DNA of 9,326 nucleotides from Pseudomonadales bacterium (lineage in GTDB: Bacteria > Pseudomonadota > Gammaproteobacteria > Pseudomonadales > Pseudohongiellaceae), in the NCBI GenBank assembly GCA_022360535.1, contig JAKSCP010000310.1, positions 1-9,326 of the forward strand, given 5' to 3'. Positions 5,877 through 9,326 of this stretch are shown here, piece after piece. Positions within the stretch are counted from its first letter, which is position 1. Every line of letters begins with the position of its first letter. The notes under the pieces are model-generated. The model was not told the origin of the DNA. It was given only the letters and a program-made list of their open reading frames with translations, and did not search any database. The translations under genes were made by a program, and so were the position numbers.

Positions 5877-7202
5877 ATGCAATCAATTTCCAATCAAATC
5901 AAACAGCTTTCTACTGCCGACTCTAACTTCGAGCAAGAGCTACTCGCCTTACTTGAGCGGGACATGCTGGTGGCCGATGAACTGACTCAAACCGTGCAGG
6001 AGATTTTGCAGCAGGTGAAGTCTCGCGGTGATGGGGCGCTGGTTGAGTACACCAATCGCTTCGACAGCTTCGATGTTACTGACTTTTCAGAGCTGGTTAT
6101 CGAGCAGGATCAACTGCAGGCGGCCCTGGAGCGACTGGATGACAAGCAACGTCAGGCGCTAACCCATGCAGCAGAGCGTATTCGTCGTTACCACGAGAAA
6201 CAGAAACAATCTTCCTGGCACTATGAAGAGGCGGATGGTTCCGTCTATGGGCAAAAAGTCAGCCCGCTGGATAGAGTTGGCGTCTATGTACCAGGCGGTA
6301 AAGCAAACTATCCCAGCTCGGTTTTGATGTTGGCCATTCCTGCGCAGGTGGCGGGTGTGAAAGAAATCGTTGCCACAGTGCCAACGGCGTATGGGGAAGA
6401 CGGCAATCTGGTCTTTGCAGCTGCGGCGTTAGCAGGCGTAAACCGAGTGTTTACTATCGGTGGTGCTCAAGCTGTGGCTGCCATGACTTACGGCACGGAA
6501 TCTGTGCCTCGAGTAGATAAGATCACCGGCCCCGGCAATAGCTATGTGACTGTTGCCAAAAAACTGGTCTTTGGTGAAGTTGGTATCGACATGATCGCTG
6601 GTCCATCAGAGCTAACCATTATCTGCGATGGTCAAACCGATCCCGACTGGATCGCCATGGATTTGTTTTCACAAGCCGAACACGACGAGCAGGCGCAGTC
6701 TATATTGATTACCACCGATGCTGAGTTTCTGGAGCGGGTTAAACAGAGTATCGACAAACTGTTGCCAGAGATGGAGCGGCGTCAAATCATAGAAACCAGT
6801 TTGCTGAATCGGGGATTTTTCGTGATCGCGGAAGATATGGAGAAGGCCGCAGTCGCAAGTAATTTGATCGCGCCAGAGCACCTGGAGTTGTCAGTGGAAG
6901 ATCCGGACGGTTTGTTGAACTACATCGACAACGCTGGCGCAATTTTCCTGGGCCGTTATGCGGCGGAAGCGTTGGGTGACTACTGTGCGGGCCCCAGTCA
7001 TGTGTTGCCTACTTCTGGCACGGCAAGGTTCTTTTCGGCACTGGGAGTTTATGATTTTCAGAAGCGTTCCTCGATTCTGAATTGCTCGGCTGCCGGGGCT
7101 AACAAGCTGGCGGGCACCGCTTCGGTGCTTGCGCGGGAGGAGCATTTACAAGCCCACGCCCTTTCCGCAGAGTATCGTCTGGACCCCGATCAGGATTCTT
7201 GA
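5877..7202 (+). CDS. hisD: histidinol dehydrogenase HisD
   Basis: A 441-residue Zn-dependent cytoplasmic enzyme that oxidises L-histidinol to histidine in two NAD+-linked steps, the last reactions of the pathway. The family signature around 234-270, including GIDMIAGPSE and SQAEHDEQAQ, is clear. Zn ligands of E. coli HisD (Q259, H262, D360, H419) correspond here to Q266, H269, D368 and H427, and the catalytic pair E326-H327 to E334-H335 in APEHLEL. GGAQAVAA (195-202) and ITGPGN (216-221) are other conserved elements. The length is normal. It starts 23 bases after hisG and is likely in the same transcript. In Pseudomonas hisC follows hisD; here the next gene is algW on the opposite strand, so hisC must be elsewhere. 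The stop codon lies in the right arm of an inverted repeat. Confidence 0.98.
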   Translation: MQSISNQIKQLSTADSNFEQELLALLERDMLVADELTQTVQEILQQVKSRGDGALVEYTNRFDSFDVTDFSELVIEQDQLQAALERLDDKQRQALTHAAERIRRYHEKQKQSSWHYEEADGSVYGQKVSPLDRVGVYVPGGKANYPSSVLMLAIPAQVAGVKEIVATVPTAYGEDGNLVFAAAALAGVNRVFTIGGAQAVAAMTYGTESVPRVDKITGPGNSYVTVAKKLVFGEVGIDMIAGPSELTIICDGQTDPDWIAMDLFSQAEHDEQAQSILITTDAEFLERVKQSIDKLLPEMERRQIIETSLLNRGFFVIAEDMEKAAVASNLIAPEHLELSVEDPDGLLNYIDNAGAIFLGRYAAEALGDYCAGPSHVLPTSGTARFFSALGVYDFQKRSSILNCSAAGANKLAGTASVLAREEHLQAHALSAEYRLDPDQDS

Positions 7203-7206
7203 TCGG
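7186..7206. terminator. hairpin over the hisD stop, possible terminator between hisD and algW
   Basis: Perfect 7-bp arms CCGATCA (7186-7192) and TGATCGG (7200-7206) with a 7-base loop; the hisD TGA is 7200-7202. The position between convergent genes suits a bidirectional terminator, but no T tract follows on either strand. It is at best an atypical terminator or an RNA 3'-end stabiliser. Confidence 0.3.
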
Positions 7207-7224
7207 TAGTGGGTGGAGTGGAAA

Positions 7225-8355
7225 TCAGACACCCTGCGCTTCGATAATAATGGCCTGACCAAATCCCAAGGTTGTGGGTAGATTGTGGGTCTGACCATTT
7301 CTATACACTTGTATAGTTACCGTATCCCCAGGTTTTTTGTTGCGTATTTCCATCATGATGTTCTGGCCATCGATCACCGTGGTTTCTTCCACACGGGTAA
7401 TGACATCGCCAGGTAGTATCCCAGCGCGCTCTGCCGCTCCGCCCGTATCCACGCTCTCTACCAACATGCCGCGGATATGATCTACCCCAAAAAACAACTG
7501 TGATGAGTTTTCGTCCAGAGCTTCACCGGTTAGCACACCAAGGTATCCAGAGTTTGCGGCAATCGCGTCATTCACCATTTCCCTCAGGGCGGGGATCGCT
7601 GTGCTGGCGGGAGTAGCGAAGCCGATGCCTTCGAAATTTCCAGATTCAGAAAAAATCGAAGAATTAATGCCGACTAATTTGCCGTTGCGATCTATCAATG
7701 CGCCTCCCGAGTTGCCTGGATTGATGGCAGCATCAGTTTGAATCAGTGACATGCCTTCTTCGTTAAACGAAACCGCGCTTACGATTCCCTGAGAGACCGA
7801 TTGACCAATATTGCGTGGATAGCCGATGGCGAACACGATATTGCCAATCTCCAGTCCACTGTCAGAACCGACCTCAATAGGTATCAGATCATCAGCATTG
7901 ATATGAAGTACGGCAAGGTCATTGGCCTGGTCCCAGGCCACTACTGTGGCTGGAGTCTTGCGTCCGTCGCTTAGCGTGACTTCGGTATCGAAAGCGTCGA
8001 ATAAGGTGTCCACCACATGCAGGTTGGTGAGAATGAATCCTTTGTCATCTACGATCACGCCCGAGCCTAGACTCGCTCGTTCCCCAAGATAGAGATTCAA
8101 TCTGTCTTCGGAAGCGCGCTCGACAGATTCTACGTTGACGCTGGTGGCGCTGATTGCGACGACGGAAGGAGATGCCTTGGCAATAGCATCGGCGAATGAA
8201 GGTTGTGTGTCAGTAACTTGAACCGGTGCGATGGGCCGCTGACTTATTGCTGCGAGTTCTTCAAGTTGTCGATATTGCACGACCACAATAGCCAGTAAGA
8301 TGCCGCACATCGCTGGCCAACCAACAAACTGGAGAAGTCTAACTATACGGTCCAT
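7225..8355 (-). CDS. algW: DegS/AlgW-type periplasmic serine protease
   Basis: A 376-residue HtrA-family protease anchored in the inner membrane with its domains in the periplasm. DegS/AlgW senses misfolded outer-membrane proteins through its PDZ domain and makes the first cut in the anti-sigma factor (RseA/MucA), releasing sigma-E/AlgU. A single N-terminal membrane segment (about 10-27) is followed by the trypsin-like domain with triad H113 (LTNLHVVD), D146 (QANDLAVL) and S216 (NPGNSGGAL), then one PDZ domain (about 270-355). One PDZ plus a membrane anchor separates it from DegP/MucD. The start is placed at the ATG at 8355 because FVGWPAMCGILLA then aligns with the N-terminus of Pseudomonas AlgW. 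The frame remains open to an ATG at 8406, which would add 17 unusual residues coded by repeat DNA. About 15-20 residues follow the PDZ, slightly longer than DegS (355). Confidence 0.93.
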   Translation of the reverse strand: MDRIVRLLQFVGWPAMCGILLAIVVVQYRQLEELAAISQRPIAPVQVTDTQPSFADAIAKASPSVVAISATSVNVESVERASEDRLNLYLGERASLGSGVIVDDKGFILTNLHVVDTLFDAFDTEVTLSDGRKTPATVVAWDQANDLAVLHINADDLIPIEVGSDSGLEIGNIVFAIGYPRNIGQSVSQGIVSAVSFNEEGMSLIQTDAAINPGNSGGALIDRNGKLVGINSSIFSESGNFEGIGFATPASTAIPALREMVNDAIAANSGYLGVLTGEALDENSSQLFFGVDHIRGMLVESVDTGGAAERAGILPGDVITRVEETTVIDGQNIMMEIRNKKPGDTVTIQVYRNGQTHNLPTTLGFGQAIIIEAQGV

Positions 8356-8362
8356 GGCTTTC

Positions 8363-8408
8363 ACATGCCTATCTATATGCATGTCCACCCACATGCACGT
8401 CCACATGC
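8363..8408. repeat. cluster of four ACATGC/GCATGT motifs between algW and nif3
   Basis: ACATGC occurs at 8363-8368, 8391-8396 and 8403-8408, and its complement GCATGT at 8379-8384, four copies in 46 bases. Two of them form a perfect inverted repeat, TGCATGT (8378-8384) and ACATGCA (8391-8397), with a 6-base centre. A partial direct repeat, GTCCAC, is at 8383-8388 and 8399-8404. The cluster lies in the predicted algW leader and reaches the -35 region of the nif3 promoter candidate. It could be a set of operator sites or an RNA hairpin ahead of algW. I do not recognise a known regulator's site. Confidence 0.5.
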
Positions 8409-8421
8409 TAATGGGGTGCTA

Positions 8422-8430
8422 TGGTATGAT
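8422..8430 (+). promoter_or_regulatory. extended -10 promoter candidate for nif3
   Basis: TGG-TATGAT is a TGn extension (8422-8424) plus a -10 box matching 5 of 6 (8425-8430). The -35 position is occupied by the ACATGC repeat with no consensus, as is usual for extended -10 promoters. The predicted start near 8437 gives a leader of about 37 bases. Confidence 0.42.
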
Positions 8431-8444
8431 TGCATCGCTAAGTC

Positions 8445-8474
8445 ACTATACAGCGAAGGCAATTACGAATTCAA
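8445..8474 (-). promoter_or_regulatory. sigma-70-like promoter candidate for algW
   Basis: On the minus strand TTGAAT (8474-8469, 4 of 6) and TATAGT (8450-8445, 5 of 6) are 18 bases apart. Transcription would begin near 8438, with a leader of about 80 bases that carries the ACATGC cluster. The -35 box ends on the first base of the nif3 start codon. Confidence 0.42.
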
Positions 8475-9235
8475 TGTCCGTCTCCCTTCAAGAACTGGAA
8501 TCAGAACTCAATAGAATTCTACAACCAAATTCGTTTCAGGATTATTGCCCTAACGGTTTGCAAGTTGAAGGCAAACCGAAGGTAAGCAAACTGATTTCAG
8601 GTGTTACTGCCTCACTTGCCCTAATCGAGTCGGCGATCACACTTAATGCCGATGCCTTGTTGGTACATCACGGCTATTTTTGGAAAGGCGAGAATCAGAC
8701 TGTGGTTGGTATGAAGAAGGAGCGCATCAAACTGCTGCTGGATAACGATATCAGTTTGTTTGCCTACCATCTTCCTCTCGATGCTCATGCCAGTCTTGGT
8801 AACAATGCGCAGCTTGGTAAACTAATGGGAGCGAAAACCAAGGCCGCCACCGGTCGACCAGGTGAGCCAGAACTGGTTTTGATTGGAGAGTTGCCAGAGG
8901 TTAAAACACCTCGTGAGTTTTCGCGCATACTTGGTGAGCAGCTACAAAGAGAGCCGGTCTGGGTTGAAGGTAGAACTGATCAGATTAAAACACTTGCCTG
9001 GTGCACGGGCGCTGCACAAAACTACTTTGAATTAGCGATTGCGGCTGGTGTCGATGCCTTTGTGACAGGTGAGATATCTGAGCCTAGTGCACATCTGGCT
9101 AGGGAGTCCGGCGTGCATTTTTTCTCTGCGGGGCATCATGCTACAGAACGTTATGGCGTGCAGGCGGTGGGCGAATACCTGACGACGCAGCTTGATGTGC
9201 AACATCAGTTTGTGGATATCGACAATCCCGCTTAA
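8474..9235 (+). CDS. ybgI: Nif3/YbgI-family dinuclear-metal protein
   Basis: A 253-residue cytoplasmic protein of the Nif3-like (DUF34) family, often labelled GTP cyclohydrolase 1 type 2 homolog, whose cellular role is not settled. E. coli YbgI is a toroidal hexamer with a two-metal site. The matching ligands are present: H65-H66 in LLVHHGYFW, D103 in LPLDAHASLGN, and H221 and E225 in SAGHHATERYG. Length agrees with YbgI (247). The start is placed at ATG 8474, giving MSVSLQELESELNRIL, a normal family N-terminus; an upstream open stretch to 8300 overlaps algW on the other strand and codes low-complexity residues, so it is rejected. The Shine-Dalgarno is weak (GAAGG, 14 bases off). It is divergent from algW, and a nif3-like gene also lies near algW in Pseudomonas. 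Confidence 0.92.
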   Translation: MSVSLQELESELNRILQPNSFQDYCPNGLQVEGKPKVSKLISGVTASLALIESAITLNADALLVHHGYFWKGENQTVVGMKKERIKLLLDNDISLFAYHLPLDAHASLGNNAQLGKLMGAKTKAATGRPGEPELVLIGELPEVKTPREFSRILGEQLQREPVWVEGRTDQIKTLAWCTGAAQNYFELAIAAGVDAFVTGEISEPSAHLARESGVHFFSAGHHATERYGVQAVGEYLTTQLDVQHQFVDIDNPA

Positions 9236-9245
9236 GCGAAATTCT

Positions 9246-9270
9246 AGCGTTCGTTAAACGATCTCACGCT
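9246..9270. terminator. imperfect hairpin between nif3 and the cysC-like gene
   Basis: AGCGTTCG (9246-9253) can pair with CGA (9259-9261) and ACGCT (9266-9270), leaving a TTAAA loop and a 4-base bulge. It overlaps the stop of the leftward gene between two convergent genes, where a terminator is expected. There is no clear T tract and the bulge weakens the stem, so this is tentative. Confidence 0.22.
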
Positions 9271-9326
9271 GCTTCAATAAATCGACGACCTGATCCAGGC
9301 ACTGTTCTACAGACAGTGCTTCGGTA
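9254..9326 (-). CDS. probable APS kinase C-terminus (CysC or CysNC), partial
   Basis: The last 23 codons plus TAA (9254-9256) of a leftward gene whose body lies beyond the window. The readable tail is TEALSVEQCLDQVVDLLKQR followed by EIV. The pattern of a threonine-rich strand, then SVEQC and an amphipathic VVDLLKQ helix ending in a short hydrophobic tail, resembles the C-terminus of adenylylsulfate kinase CysC, alone or fused to CysN as in Pseudomonas CysNC. Pseudomonas has cysD-cysN a few genes from algW, which fits. CysC phosphorylates adenosine 5'-phosphosulfate to PAPS for sulfate assimilation. Only a short segment is visible, so the call is tentative; the existence of a coding end here is more secure than its name. 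Confidence 0.45.
   Translation of the reverse strand, partial: TEALSVEQCLDQVVDLLKQREIV

Noticed and set aside
8300..8473. Upstream extension of the nif3 frame by 58 codons
   Set aside because: It runs antisense into the algW coding region and through the repeats. Family members begin near the ATG at 8474.
9229..9238. CGCTTAAGCG palindrome at the nif3 stop
   Set aside because: It is a 10-bp palindrome with no loop, so it folds into only a 3-bp stem; this is likely chance.

Overview
The window reads as chromosomal DNA of a gammaproteobacterium. It holds core envelope and histidine genes in the conserved order known from Pseudomonas and Escherichia coli: lptC-kdsC-kdsD-yrbG on one strand, and mlaC-ibaG-murA-hisG-hisD on the other. 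The murA-hisG-hisD linkage, with an algW-type protease next to it, resembles the Pseudomonas arrangement more than the enteric one. Having yrbG beside kdsD resembles the enteric one. The exact lineage cannot be read from the sequence. Relatives of the marine Pseudomonadales/Cellvibrionales/Oceanospirillales would fit, but that is a guess. I see no insertion sequence, phage gene, tRNA, rRNA, CRISPR array or other sign of recent transfer.

Layout. Positions 1-2768 are read leftward as one likely operon: yrbG (cation/Ca2+ antiporter family), kdsD (arabinose-5-P isomerase), kdsC (KDO-8-P phosphatase) and the first 43 codons of a probable lptC (LPS transport). KdsD and KdsC make and process KDO precursors for the LPS inner core, and LptC helps carry finished LPS to the outer membrane. 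Positions 2769-3034 form a divergent regulatory region with a fair leftward promoter, a weaker rightward one and three small inverted repeats. Positions 3035-7202 are read rightward: mlaC (periplasmic phospholipid carrier), ibaG (BolA family, TTG start), murA (first committed step of peptidoglycan synthesis), then hisG (short form) and hisD.

Convergent to hisD is algW (7225-8355, leftward), a DegS/AlgW periplasmic site-1 protease anchored in the inner membrane. Divergent from it is a nif3/ybgI-family gene (8474-9235). The window closes with the last 23 codons of a leftward gene whose tail resembles APS kinase (cysC or a cysNC fusion).

Most notable points. (1) mlaC sits in its usual place, but mlaF, mlaE, mlaD and mlaB, which normally flank it, are absent and only 266 bases of apparently non-coding DNA replace mlaFED. 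(2) The algW/nif3 spacer carries four copies of ACATGC/GCATGT and two promoter candidates facing each other over the same bases. (3) A dyad lies exactly in the spacer of the yrbG promoter candidate. (4) hisC, usual after hisD in Pseudomonas, is missing. I found no convincing undescribed multi-gene system; the unusual content is in gene loss and small regulatory structure.
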